54,715 nt of DNA from Candidatus Faecousia intestinigallinarum. Lineage in GTDB: Bacteria > Bacillota > Clostridia > Oscillospirales > Oscillospiraceae. Both the position numbers and the translations under genes were made by a program. Where the stretch lies: positions 1-54,715 of the forward strand of contig DVKX01000031.1 of the NCBI GenBank assembly GCA_018715805.1, read 5' to 3'. Below, piece after piece: positions 38,320 to 46,096 of this stretch. Position 1 is the stretch's first letter. The number at the start of each line of letters is the position of its first letter. The notes under the pieces were generated by a model. It ran no database searches. It saw only the letters and a program-made list of their open reading frames with translations, and had not been told where the DNA came from.

Positions 38320-38991
38320 TCACTTCCCGATGATTGCATTCATCTTCTGAATGTTGCTGCTGAGGGGGAGCTGGGTGAAGAAGATGCTGGAACTTCCGCC
38401 GACGAACATAGTGGCACCGGCTTCGCGCATCAATTTTGCGTTTTCAAAGCTGACGTTCCCATCTACCTCGATTTCCACATCTGTGTGACCCGTTCCCTCA
38501 AGCAGATTGCGGGTATCTCGGATCTTTTGCAGCATAGCGGGGACAAGGGGCTGACCCGCAAAACCGGGGTTGACGGTCATTACTAGGATGCCGTCGATAT
38601 CCTGCAGCAGATACTTGATCACTTCGGTGGGAGTAGCGGGATTGATTGCCAGCATGGCTTTGGCGCCCTCGGCTCGGATTGCGGCCAGCGTACGCTGGAC
38701 GTGGGGGGTGCTCTCCCAGTGAACGGACACGAATTCATTGGGCTGGATGTTGAAGCAGTCCAGCTTCAGATCGGGTCGATTGATCATCAGGTGGATATCC
38801 AGGGGGATCTTTGTCAGCTTCCGAATCTGGTCACAGAAATTGATGCCGAGGGCGTAATTGGGGACGAATTCGCCGTCCATAATATCAATATGCAGGTAAT
38901 CAATGCCGTTCTCCTCAAAGATCCGCAGCGTTTGCTCGATCTTCGCAAAGTCGATGCACATCAAGGAGGGGGAAAGTTTTGGTTTCTTCAT
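38320..38991 (-). CDS. Hexulose-phosphate 3-epimerase (AlsE-like, ribulose-phosphate 3-epimerase family)
   Basis: 223 residues forming a single TIM barrel. The N-terminal LSPSLMCIDFAK, HIDIMDGEFVPN, MTVNPGFAGQP and IEVDGN segments resemble D-allulose-6-phosphate 3-epimerase (AlsE) more than housekeeping Rpe, which usually has APSILSADF and NPGFGGQ. Metal-binding His and Asp residues are in HIDIMD, DIHLM and EVDG. It would move hydroxyl stereochemistry at C3, for example allulose-6-phosphate to fructose-6-phosphate. It is first in the operon, directly behind an operator-like promoter. Confidence 0.85.
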   Translation of the reverse strand: MKKPKLSPSLMCIDFAKIEQTLRIFEENGIDYLHIDIMDGEFVPNYALGINFCDQIRKLTKIPLDIHLMINRPDLKLDCFNIQPNEFVSVHWESTPHVQRTLAAIRAEGAKAMLAINPATPTEVIKYLLQDIDGILVMTVNPGFAGQPLVPAMLQKIRDTRNLLEGTGHTDVEIEVDGNVSFENAKLMREAGATMFVGGSSSIFFTQLPLSSNIQKMNAIIGK

Positions 38992-39008
38992 AAAGCACAA
39001 CCTCGTAT

Positions 39009-39040
39009 CTTGTGTAAGAGATAATCCTATATTACACAAG
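39009..39040 (-). promoter_or_regulatory. Operator-like inverted repeat over the epimerase promoter
   Basis: CTTGTGTAA (39009-39017) and TTACACAAG (39032-39040) are perfect 9-base arms 14 bases apart. The -10 box lies partly inside it, so a bound repressor would block transcription. The neighbouring DeoR protein is the obvious candidate. Confidence 0.6.
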
Positions 39041-39057
39041 TCAAAGTTGAGCGTCAA
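39029..39057 (-). promoter_or_regulatory. Promoter of the epimerase-dehydrogenase operon
   Basis: On the lower strand TTGACG (39052-39057), 17 bases, TAATAT (39029-39034). Confidence 0.7.
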
Positions 39058-39189
39058 CGAAGTCTGGGACAATGGTAGCTAAGTTGATAAAACCATGTTC
39101 CTAAACCCAGCGAACTGAGCGGAAACGTTCACAAATAATCACAAAACGCACACAAACAGGCATACGCGTTTGCTGCGCCAATGCGCAGG

Positions 39190-39942
39190 TCAATAGATCA
39201 GATGGTTCCCCAAAATGTCAATGTAGGCGCTATTGGTGGGTTTTTTGTCCGTGACAACGTAATCAATATCCCGGATATCGAAGGATTTGAAGAAAAACTC
39301 CTGATCGAATTTGGTACTGTCACAAAGAAGGATATGTTTCTTGGAATTATCGTAGAAAGCGCGTTTAACGGACACATTCTCATCGCTTAGTTCCATAGCG
39401 CCCTGGGCGAGGGAGAAACCGGCGCAGGAGAAGAAGAAGATATCCGCAGTCATATTGGAGATGCACTGGATCGCCAGATTCCCAGTAAATTCATCGTAGG
39501 GGGAACGGAGATAACCGCCACAGCAAAGCACGGATAAGTTGGGGGAACTCGGCAAAGAGGTGAGGATTCCAAGGCCATTCGTTGCAATTCTTACATCTAA
39601 ATAGTTTACCAGCTTCTGCGCCAGAAAGGAGGCAGTAGAGCTGGAATCGAAGAAATAGTTGGTAGAGCTGGATAAAAACCGGGAAGCAAGTTCCGCGACC
39701 CTCCGCTTTTCCTCCTGCTGCTGTGTCCGGCGCAGACCTGCCGGGAGATCGAAATTCGTACCGTTGGTCAGCACAGCGCCGCCGTGAACCCTCTGCAGAA
39801 AACCCATGTTCTCCAGCTCGGTCAGATCCCTGCGGATGGTACTGGGACTCGCGAACAGGTTCTTTGCCAGATTTTGGACGCTGGCGCTGCGGTGAATCTC
39901 CAGATAATTGAGAATTTGCTTGTGCCGGTCTGTACAAAGCAT
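39190..39942 (-). CDS. DeoR/GlpR-family transcriptional regulator
   Basis: 250 residues. The N-terminal winged HTH (RHKQILNYLEIHRSASVQNLA, SPSTIRRDLTELENMG, VHGGAVL) is the DeoR type; the C-terminal sugar-phosphate-sensing domain has FFDSSSTASFLAQKL, ATNGLGI and the CDSTKFDQEF segment. DeoR regulators usually repress sugar operons and release DNA on binding a phosphorylated sugar. It lies between the catabolic genes and the divergent ABC importer and probably controls both. Confidence 0.94.
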   Translation of the reverse strand: MLCTDRHKQILNYLEIHRSASVQNLAKNLFASPSTIRRDLTELENMGFLQRVHGGAVLTNGTNFDLPAGLRRTQQQEEKRRVAELASRFLSSSTNYFFDSSSTASFLAQKLVNYLDVRIATNGLGILTSLPSSPNLSVLCCGGYLRSPYDEFTGNLAIQCISNMTADIFFFSCAGFSLAQGAMELSDENVSVKRAFYDNSKKHILLCDSTKFDQEFFFKSFDIRDIDYVVTDKKPTNSAYIDILGNHLIY

Positions 39943-39970
39943 AGCAACGTCCCCCTTTGTGTGCTTAATT

Positions 39971-39988
39971 GCGAGCGTTCATGCTCGT
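39971..39988 (-). promoter_or_regulatory. Inverted repeat in the deoR leader
   Basis: CGAGC and GCTCG flank six bases just downstream of the deoR promoter; possible autoregulatory site. Confidence 0.35.
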
Positions 39989-40001
39989 TTTTTGCGGTTT
40001 C

Positions 40002-40030
40002 ATTCTATCACATACCAAACCATTTGTCAA
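40002..40030 (-). promoter_or_regulatory. Promoter of the deoR gene
   Basis: On the lower strand TTGACA (40025-40030), 17 bases, TAGAAT (40002-40007). It stands nearly back to back with the rightward promoter at 40045. Confidence 0.75.
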
Positions 40031-40044
40031 TCATTCGTAAATAG

Positions 40045-40074
40045 TTGACAAACAACAGGCGTTTGAGATATAAA
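40045..40074 (+). promoter_or_regulatory. Promoter of the ABC importer operon
   Basis: TTGACA and TATAAA with 18 bases between (17 to ATATAA). A second -10-like TATAAT is at 40204-40209, closer to the gene but with a poor -35. Confidence 0.55.
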
Positions 40075-40131
40075 TGAATTATTGATATTGATAGTGGTTT
40101 CGGTTTTATAAGTTGCTTTGCAGGTTGGGTT

Positions 40132-40174
40132 TGCACAAAGATGACGGAAAGTGCGCGTTTCCAAAATTTGTGCA
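40132..40174 (+). promoter_or_regulatory. Inverted repeat upstream of the ABC importer operon
   Basis: TGCACAAA (40132-40139) and TTTGTGCA (40167-40174) are perfect 8-base arms, 27 bases apart, just upstream of the TATAAT at 40204. The arms share an ACA-AA core with the operator-like repeat at 39009. Candidate DeoR site. Confidence 0.35.
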
Positions 40175-40279
40175 CTTGAAAAATAAGCAAAACACGCATA
40201 ACTTATAATGGAAGGCATGGCTCGACCGTGGCTGCGGAAAAGTGAAAACAATCGGGATTACAGAACATGGAGGAATACT

Positions 40280-41410
40280 ATGAGCGTGGGCATCAACATT
40301 GAAAACGCGGTCAAGAAGTTTGGTAATAACACCATTATCCACGGCTTGACCTTGCATGTCAGGGAGGGTGAGTTTTTTACGCTCCTTGGCCCTTCCGGTT
40401 GCGGCAAGACCACACTGCTGCGAATGATCGCGGGCTTCAATTCCATTGAAAGCGGCACCTTTTCCTTTAATGATAAGGTGATCAACAACATTGACCCTGC
40501 CAAGCGGAACATTGGCAGGGTTTTTCAGAACTATGCAATCTTCCCACATCTGAGCGTTCGCAAGAATGTGGAGTTTGGCTTGCAGAACCGCAAGCTGTCC
40601 AAGAAAGAGGTAGCAGAGCGGGCGGATAAGTATATGAAGCTGGTTCATGTGGACGAGTATGCTGAGCGAATGCCCGACCGTCTCTCCGGCGGCCAGCAGC
40701 AACGCGTGGCGCTGGCGCGCGCTCTGTGCATCCAGCCGGATGTCCTGCTGATGGACGAGCCGCTGAGCAACCTGGACGCTAAGCTGCGAGTAGAGATGCG
40801 CAGCGTCATCAAGCAGATCCAGCATGAGGTCGGCATCACCACTGTCTACGTCACCCACGACCAGGAGGAGGCCATGGCAGTCTCGGATCGGATCGCCGTC
40901 ATGAACGCAGGGGTCATTCAGCACATCGGAACCCCCAAGAATATCTACCAGCGGCCTGCAAACACCTTCGTTGCTACCTTTATTGGCCGGACGAACCTGT
41001 TCAACGGCAAGCTGAAAGTAAGGGGCGATGTATGCGAGATCACATTTGATAATGGCTATGCCATTGAGATGAAGAACATCCGTCCCGAGATGCGCAGGGA
41101 TCAGGACGTAATCATTTCCATCCGACCCGAGGAATTCGTGGTATGCGGTGCGAATGAGAACGGCCTGCAGGCGGAGGTCACCGACCATATTTTCCTGGGT
41201 CTGAATACCCACTATACCGTGAAGGTGGGCATGGATCAGGAGGCAGACATCATCCAAGAATCCTCCATCGATTCCATTATCCCCAAGGGAAGCACCGTTT
41301 CCCTGAAAATCAAGACAGATAAGATCAACATCTTTTCGGCAGACGGCTCCCAGAATATTCTCACCGGCGTCAATGACGATAAGGAAGCGGGTGACAAAGC
41401 ATGCGTTTGA
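40280..41410 (+). CDS. ABC transporter ATP-binding protein (Fe3+/hexose-phosphate importer type)
   Basis: 376 residues. Walker A GPSGCGKTT, Q-loop VFQNYAIFPHL, signature LSGGQQQR, Walker B VLLMDEPLSNLD and H-loop VYVTHDQEEAM are all present, followed by a C-terminal TOBE-type beta domain (about 240-370). This subclass (PotA/FbpC/AfuC) serves importers of iron, polyamines, phosphonates or hexose phosphates. ATG 40280 follows TGGAGG by seven bases. The end overlaps the permease gene by ten bases. Context with sugar-phosphate enzymes favours a sugar-phosphate substrate. Confidence 0.93.
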   Translation: MSVGINIENAVKKFGNNTIIHGLTLHVREGEFFTLLGPSGCGKTTLLRMIAGFNSIESGTFSFNDKVINNIDPAKRNIGRVFQNYAIFPHLSVRKNVEFGLQNRKLSKKEVAERADKYMKLVHVDEYAERMPDRLSGGQQQRVALARALCIQPDVLLMDEPLSNLDAKLRVEMRSVIKQIQHEVGITTVYVTHDQEEAMAVSDRIAVMNAGVIQHIGTPKNIYQRPANTFVATFIGRTNLFNGKLKVRGDVCEITFDNGYAIEMKNIRPEMRRDQDVIISIRPEEFVVCGANENGLQAEVTDHIFLGLNTHYTVKVGMDQEADIIQESSIDSIIPKGSTVSLKIKTDKINIFSADGSQNILTGVNDDKEAGDKACV

Positions 41411-43056
41411 AACAGAAGAAATTTGAGGTCTGGTCCGTGGTTTCCATGGTTTTGCTGGCGGTTTTTCTGGTGTTCTTTGCCTATCCGATCATTACTCTGC
41501 TCCGGCAGGCTTTCGTTTCCCCGGATGGCTGCTTCACATTGGAATATTTTGCCAGGTTTTTCAGCAAAAAGTACTATTACGGAACGATCCTGAACAGCTT
41601 CAAAGTGTCGATCTGTGTAACCATTGTTTCTCTGGCGATCGGCATCATATTTTCTTATTTCTACTCTTTTTACAAGCTCAAGGGCGCAAAATTCCTGTTT
41701 GTGGCCAGTCTTCTGTGCTGTATGTCTGCGCCTTTCATCGGCGCCTACGCCTGGGTTCTGCTGATGGGCCGCTCCGGTGTGATCACCAAGATCATCAAGG
41801 ATCTGTTCGGTGTCCGCACAGTCAGCATCTATGGATTCTGGGGCATTCTGCTGGTGCAGGCTACCAAGTTCTATCCGCTGGTCATGATCTATATGAACGG
41901 TATGTTCCGCAATATCGACAACAGCCTGATGGAGGCATCTTCCAACCTGGGCTGCCAGGGTGTCAAGCGGTTCTTCAAGGTAGTCCTCCGGCTGTCTATG
42001 CCCACCATCCTGGCGGCTGCGCTGCTGGTGTTTATGCGGGCGTTTGCAGACTTTGGCACCCCTCTGATGATCGGCGAGGGTTTCCGTACCTTTACCGTGG
42101 AGATCTATAACCAGTTCCTTTCCGAAACCGGTTCGGATTACTCTTTCGCTTCTGCCATCAGCGTGATTGCGGTTATGCTGACAGCGGCGATTTACCTCAT
42201 TCAGAAGTTGGCGACCAAGAAATTCAGCTTCACCATGAATGCCCTGCATCCCATCGAGAAGAAGGAAGCCAAGGGTATCTCCGGCTTCTTCATGCACCTG
42301 TTCTGCTATCTTGTGGTGGCGGTGTCTGCGCTGCCTCAGCTTTATATCATCTACGTTTCCTTCCGCAACTCCAAGAACGGCGTTTTCCAGCCGGGTTACT
42401 CCCTGTCGAACTATGCGGAGGCAATCGATAAGCTGCTGTTCCGCGCCACAGGCAATACAGTGATCGTGGGAGTGGTGGCTCTGGCGATCATCATTATCAT
42501 GGCAATCATGATCTCCTATCTGACTGTCCGACGTCCCAATACCCTGAACCACACAATCGATACCATGTCTATGATCCCTTACATCCTGCCCGGCAGCGTT
42601 ATCGGTATCGCGCTGGTATCCGCGTTCGGCAAGAAACCCCTGGTTCTGACAGGCACGCTGGCGATAATGATTATCGCTGTGGTTATTCGCCGTCTGCCCT
42701 ATACCACCCGGTCTGCGACGGCGACTCTGATCCAGATCCCCATGAGCATCGAGGAAGCAGCGATCAGCTTGGGTTCCTCCAAGATAAAAACCTTCTTCAA
42801 GATCACTGTGCCTATGATGTCCAGCGGTATCATCTCCGGCGCGATCCTGAGCTGGGTCTCCATCGTTACGGAAGTCTCCAGTGCGGTCATCCTCTATAAC
42901 AACCGCTCCATCACCCTGACAGTGGGAACCTATTCCGCCATCTCCCGAGGAAACTTTGGCGCAGCGGCTGCCTTTGCCACCGTAACCACTGTGCTGACAG
43001 CTATCTCTCTGATCATTTACCTGAAGGCAAACAAGTCGGAGAATATCGAAATATGA
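41401..43056 (+). CDS. ABC transporter permease, fused double-domain type (FbpB/AfuB-like)
   Basis: 551 residues with two permease domains in one chain, each with about six membrane helices. The EAA loops are EASSNLGCQGVKRFFKVVL near residue 180 and EAAISLGSSKIKTFFKITVP near 450. Fused permeases of this kind belong to the Fe3+, 2-aminoethylphosphonate and AfuB hexose-phosphate group. It overlaps the ATPase gene by ten bases. Confidence 0.93.
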   Translation: MRLKQKKFEVWSVVSMVLLAVFLVFFAYPIITLLRQAFVSPDGCFTLEYFARFFSKKYYYGTILNSFKVSICVTIVSLAIGIIFSYFYSFYKLKGAKFLFVASLLCCMSAPFIGAYAWVLLMGRSGVITKIIKDLFGVRTVSIYGFWGILLVQATKFYPLVMIYMNGMFRNIDNSLMEASSNLGCQGVKRFFKVVLRLSMPTILAAALLVFMRAFADFGTPLMIGEGFRTFTVEIYNQFLSETGSDYSFASAISVIAVMLTAAIYLIQKLATKKFSFTMNALHPIEKKEAKGISGFFMHLFCYLVVAVSALPQLYIIYVSFRNSKNGVFQPGYSLSNYAEAIDKLLFRATGNTVIVGVVALAIIIIMAIMISYLTVRRPNTLNHTIDTMSMIPYILPGSVIGIALVSAFGKKPLVLTGTLAIMIIAVVIRRLPYTTRSATATLIQIPMSIEEAAISLGSSKIKTFFKITVPMMSSGIISGAILSWVSIVTEVSSAVILYNNRSITLTVGTYSAISRGNFGAAAAFATVTTVLTAISLIIYLKANKSENIEI

Positions 43057-43141
43057 TAAATACTTCCCCCTCATTTTTTGTTCGGTATATGCGGAAGATG
43101 AACCCCCTTCCGTGTGGCTGAAAGAGGAATTTCCCGTATAT

Positions 43142-43159
43142 AACACCCTTTTGGGTGTT
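43142..43159 (+). promoter_or_regulatory. Small hairpin between permease and binding-protein genes
   Basis: AACACCC-TTTT-GGGTGTT, a perfect 7-bp stem about 60 bases before the binding-protein start. It may protect the downstream message, which would raise binding-protein output. Confidence 0.5.
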
Positions 43160-43218
43160 GTAGAAACAGTGCTGCAGGCAAGACGCACTAAAAATATTTT
43201 TGTAAAGGAGAAAAAACT

Positions 43219-44295
43219 ATGAAAAAGCTTATCGCTCTGCTGCTGGCCACAATGATGGTCGTCTCCCTGTTTGCCGGCTGCAACCAAGCTCCCGATCCTA
43301 CTGACCCTCCCACGGAAGTTCCCACCGAAGTTCCTACCAAAGCTGAGCTGGAGGGCACTCTGGTCGTCTACTCCACCCAGACCGACTCCGATCACGAGGT
43401 ATTCCTGGAGATCTTCAACGAGAAGTACCCCAAGGTCGAGGTGGAGTTCATCAACGACTCTCTGGGCGCGCTGCTGGCTCGTGTTGAGGCTGAGAAGGAG
43501 AACCCCCAGGCGGACGTTATCTTCGGCGGTCTGTCCCAGACGGACGGCGACGCCTACCACCACCTGCTGCAGCCCTATACCCCTGCTTACGCTGCCGACT
43601 GCGGCATCGAGTCTGACGGCTACTATACCTACTTTACCTACCAGTATGTCTGCCTGATTGTCAACACCGAACTGCTGGAAGAACTGGGCGTTGCAGTCAA
43701 GGGCTACAAGGATCTGCTTCAGCCTGAACTGAAGGGTCAGATCATCCTGGCGGATCCCGGTGCTTCCTCCTCTGCATGGCGTCAGCTGCAGACCATGCTG
43801 GCTGTCACCGGCGAGACCTTCGGCGATGATGCTGCTTGGGAGTACTGCAAGAACCTGATCTCCAACACCGATGGCGTTACCACCAACAGCTCTTCCACCG
43901 TCTACAATAGCGTCTACAACGGCGAGTACGCTGTCGGTCTGACCTATGACAACGGCGCGATCTCCCTGCTGGCTTCCGGCGCTGACAACTGCGAGATCGT
44001 CTGGCCCGAGGAAGGCAACACCGTCTGCGGTTTCGCCTCCGCTATGATCAAGGATTGTCCCCATCCCGAGCTGGCTGCCGCTTTCCTGGATGTCCTGTCC
44101 TCTGCTGAGTTCCAGCTTGCCCGTGAGAAGGTCGCCGGTTCCCGCGGTACCAACACTACCTACGTCAACGATGAATCCTACTTCCCTGCTGATCTGAATG
44201 ACAGCGTTGTTGCGGTTGACTTCGTTGCGCTGGCCGCTGAGAAGAACGAGTTGATCACCAAATGGACCAATCTGTGGGCGGAGATCAACGGCTGA
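43219..44295 (+). CDS. ABC transporter substrate-binding lipoprotein (FbpA/AfuA-like)
   Basis: 358 residues. Lipoprotein signal MKKLIALLLATMMVVSLFAGC with Cys 21, then a Pro/Thr/Glu linker and a two-lobed family-1 iron/AfuA-type fold beginning GTLVVYSTQTDSDHEVFLE and including ADVIFGGLSQTDGD and DPGASSSAWRQLQ. The tyrosine pairs that bind iron in FbpA are not evident at the usual C-terminal place, while Ser/Asp/His residues typical of phosphate contacts are, which fits AfuA (hexose-6-phosphate) better; this is a reading by eye. AAAGGAG precedes ATG 43219. Confidence 0.9.
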   Translation: MKKLIALLLATMMVVSLFAGCNQAPDPTDPPTEVPTEVPTKAELEGTLVVYSTQTDSDHEVFLEIFNEKYPKVEVEFINDSLGALLARVEAEKENPQADVIFGGLSQTDGDAYHHLLQPYTPAYAADCGIESDGYYTYFTYQYVCLIVNTELLEELGVAVKGYKDLLQPELKGQIILADPGASSSAWRQLQTMLAVTGETFGDDAAWEYCKNLISNTDGVTTNSSSTVYNSVYNGEYAVGLTYDNGAISLLASGADNCEIVWPEEGNTVCGFASAMIKDCPHPELAAAFLDVLSSAEFQLAREKVAGSRGTNTTYVNDESYFPADLNDSVVAVDFVALAAEKNELITKWTNLWAEING

Positions 44296-44347
44296 TTTTC
44301 CAATTTTTGCCATCTGAATTTCTAATTGACTCGCTTGCCAACAAGGG

Positions 44348-44373
44348 CGGCGGCCGGCTAATGCCGGCCGCCG
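44348..44373 (+). terminator. Terminator of the ABC importer operon
   Basis: CGGCGGCCGGC and its perfect complement around a 4-base loop, followed by GTTTC. Confidence 0.8.
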
Positions 44374-44403
44374 TTTCACCTTTGTCGTGTTATGTGCCAA
44401 ATC

Positions 44404-44616
44404 CTACTCCTCTGCATCTGGAATATATTCCAGAATATCTCCAGGCTGGCATTTCAGCACCCGGCAGATGGCTTCCAGCGTGCTGAAGCGGATGGCCTTC
44501 ACTTTTCCGGTTTTCAAATAGGAAAGATTGACGTTGGAGATTCCCACCTGGGCAGCCAGCTCGTTCAGCCGCATTTTCCTATCCGCCAGAATCCTGTCCA
44601 GTCGAATCACAATCAC
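44404..44616 (-). CDS. Small HTH regulator (YozG-type Cro/CI)
   Basis: 70 residues, essentially a single HTH: VIRLDRILADRKMRLNELA, AQVGISNVNLSYLKTGK, FSTLEAICRVLKCQPGDILE. Start is the GTG at 44616, which overlaps the TGA of the DUF2975 gene (GTGA) and has GAGGTGG upstream. DUF2975 membrane proteins are commonly paired with this HTH type. It probably binds the inverted repeat at 45276. Confidence 0.88.
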   Translation of the reverse strand: MIVIRLDRILADRKMRLNELAAQVGISNVNLSYLKTGKVKAIRFSTLEAICRVLKCQPGDILEYIPDAEE

Positions 44617-45227
44617 AGCGTATGATCCACCTCGTCTTGCAGCGCGATGCCATGGTGCAGGATATAAGCCGCCACTAGACAAGCGATCCCAGGCACCAGT
44701 CCATTCAGGAGATTCCCTCCGGCGCTCAGGGCGATCTGGCTGCCAGCCAGCTGATTGGTGATCCACTGGAGGAACAGCTTGACCAGCGGAGCCAGCAGGG
44801 AGGTGGCGAACTGGATCAGCCCATAGGCCAGCAGATACCGGGCGTTTTCCTCCACAAAGATCTGCCCCCGTCCCACATTGGCAAATAGCCGCCCCAGAAA
44901 CCAGTAGGCGAAAAGCAGCGGCAGCACCTCCGCCGCGTACATCAGGGTAAGGCCGATGTGGGTAGCCAGTTCCACCTCCCCCGCCGCGTTGGCCGTGACC
45001 CGGACATCGTCCGGACTGTGCACCAGCAGATAGTTCGCTTCCCCTGGTTTTTCCTCGGCATAGATAGCCCGCTCATAGTATTCTCCCCCTACCCGGAGGG
45101 CAAAGGTCTGCCGCCCCAGGCACGCCAGCACCAGGCACAGCCCGGCGAACCCCACCAGGAGATAGCAGACGGCTTCCATCACTGCCGCCGCCGTTTGGGC
45201 GGCGCGTTCGTTCAAAATTCGTTTCAT
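44613..45227 (-). CDS. DUF2975-family membrane protein
   Basis: 204 residues with four hydrophobic segments (near residues 18-40, 90-110, 130-150 and 170-195) and a DUF2975-like pattern, including GQIFVEENARYLLAYGLIQF. The function of the family is unknown; it always seems to travel with a small HTH protein, as here. ATG 45227 is chosen with GAGGTGAG upstream; a GTG at 45236 is an alternative. Confidence 0.82.
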   Translation of the reverse strand: MKRILNERAAQTAAAVMEAVCYLLVGFAGLCLVLACLGRQTFALRVGGEYYERAIYAEEKPGEANYLLVHSPDDVRVTANAAGEVELATHIGLTLMYAAEVLPLLFAYWFLGRLFANVGRGQIFVEENARYLLAYGLIQFATSLLAPLVKLFLQWITNQLAGSQIALSAGGNLLNGLVPGIACLVAAYILHHGIALQDEVDHTL

Positions 45228-45245
45228 GGTTCTCACCTCACCAAT

Positions 45246-45274
45246 ACAGTAGCACAGGAAATCAAGTTTGTCAA
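45246..45274 (-). promoter_or_regulatory. Promoter of the DUF2975-HTH pair
   Basis: On the lower strand TTGACA (45269-45274), 17 bases, TACTGT (45246-45251). The inverted repeat begins one base upstream of the -35 box. Confidence 0.75.
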
Positions 45275-45275
45275 T

Positions 45276-45304
45276 AACTATTTAATGATAAACATTAAAT
45301 AGTT
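45276..45304. promoter_or_regulatory. 12-bp perfect inverted repeat between divergent genes, likely operator
   Basis: AACTATTTAATG and CATTAAATAGTT with a 5-base centre, sitting exactly between the leftward DUF2975 promoter and the rightward acetyltransferase promoter. A protein bound here could control both. Confidence 0.7.
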
Positions 45305-45310
45305 TGCAGC

Positions 45311-45339
45311 TTGCCTTTCTGTCAATGCTGTGCTATCAT
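45311..45339 (+). promoter_or_regulatory. Promoter of the GNAT acetyltransferase gene
   Basis: TTGCCT, 17 bases, TATCAT, 30 bases before the start codon. Confidence 0.6.
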
Positions 45340-45369
45340 AGGGGTAGCAAGCAAAACGGAGGGAGCCCT

Positions 45370-45903
45370 ATGGAATGCGCGCTGCGCCCCTGGCGCATAG
45401 AGGACAAATACGCCCTGGCGGATACCATTAACAACAAGCGAATCCAGGACAATCTGCGGGACGGACTGCCCTACCCTTATACGGTAGACGACGCGGAAGA
45501 ATTTATCCGCGCCACACTGTCTGCGGACAAGACAAAAACATTTGCATTCGCGATCACTGCAAGCAATACCCTCATCGGCAGCATTGGGGTATTTCGGTGC
45601 GGCAATATCCACTTCCGCACCGCCGAAATGGGATATTATATCGGCCAGCCCTATTGGGGAAAGGGGTACGCCACCAGCGCAGTGAAGCAAATTTGCAGGT
45701 ATGTATTTGACAATACCGATATCCTCCGGATTTTTGCGGAGCCTTTCGCGTATAATACTGCCTCCTGCCATGTGCTGGAAAAGGCCGGCTTCCAGTTGGA
45801 GGGAACCTTGCGCAGCAACGCCGTGAAAAACGGCAGGATACTGGATATGCGTCTGTACGCGCTGGTAAAAGAGTTCGCCGCATCGCAGACGCCTATTGCG
45901 TAA
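45370..45903 (+). CDS. GNAT-family N-acetyltransferase (RimJ/RimL type)
   Basis: 177 residues. RPWRIEDKYALADTINNKRI at the start, EMGYYIGQPYWGKGYATSAV (acetyl-CoA-binding Q/GxGxA region) in the middle and NTASCHVLEKAGFQLEGTLR near the end are typical of the RimJ-like branch that acetylates ribosomal proteins or small amines. Target unknown. ATG 45370 follows GGAGGG by six bases. Confidence 0.92.
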   Translation: MECALRPWRIEDKYALADTINNKRIQDNLRDGLPYPYTVDDAEEFIRATLSADKTKTFAFAITASNTLIGSIGVFRCGNIHFRTAEMGYYIGQPYWGKGYATSAVKQICRYVFDNTDILRIFAEPFAYNTASCHVLEKAGFQLEGTLRSNAVKNGRILDMRLYALVKEFAASQTPIA

Positions 45904-45921
45904 ACAACGACAAAATTATTT

Positions 45922-45968
45922 ATGCAAAGACGCATCCGCCAGACAAATGGGCGGATGCGTCTTTGCAT
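45922..45968 (+). terminator. Long terminator hairpin after the acetyltransferase gene
   Basis: A perfect 19-bp stem (ATGCAAAGACGCATCCGCC and complement) with a 9-base loop. Confidence 0.75.
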
Positions 45969-46059
45969 CGGGAGCGCTTACCCCTTTGAGATCTCCCCCG
46001 TCAATTCACAGCTTTTTTTCGCCGCAAATCCGCAATACATGGATCACAGCGGCGGAAGC

Positions 46060-46094
46060 AACGCATGGCGCGGTTTCTTTGCCATGCGTTTTTT
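46060..46094 (+). terminator. Terminator between the acetyltransferase gene and sigK
   Basis: AACGCATGGC and its complement around an 11-base loop, with a run of six T at 46089-46094. It stops rightward transcription from entering sigK antisense. Confidence 0.8.
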
Positions 46095-46096
46095 GC

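Noticed and set aside
41236-44400. A 1054-codon leftward open frame across the ABC permease and binding-protein genes
   Set aside because: Spans three real genes, low-complexity His/Gln/Asp-rich, no motif or start signal.
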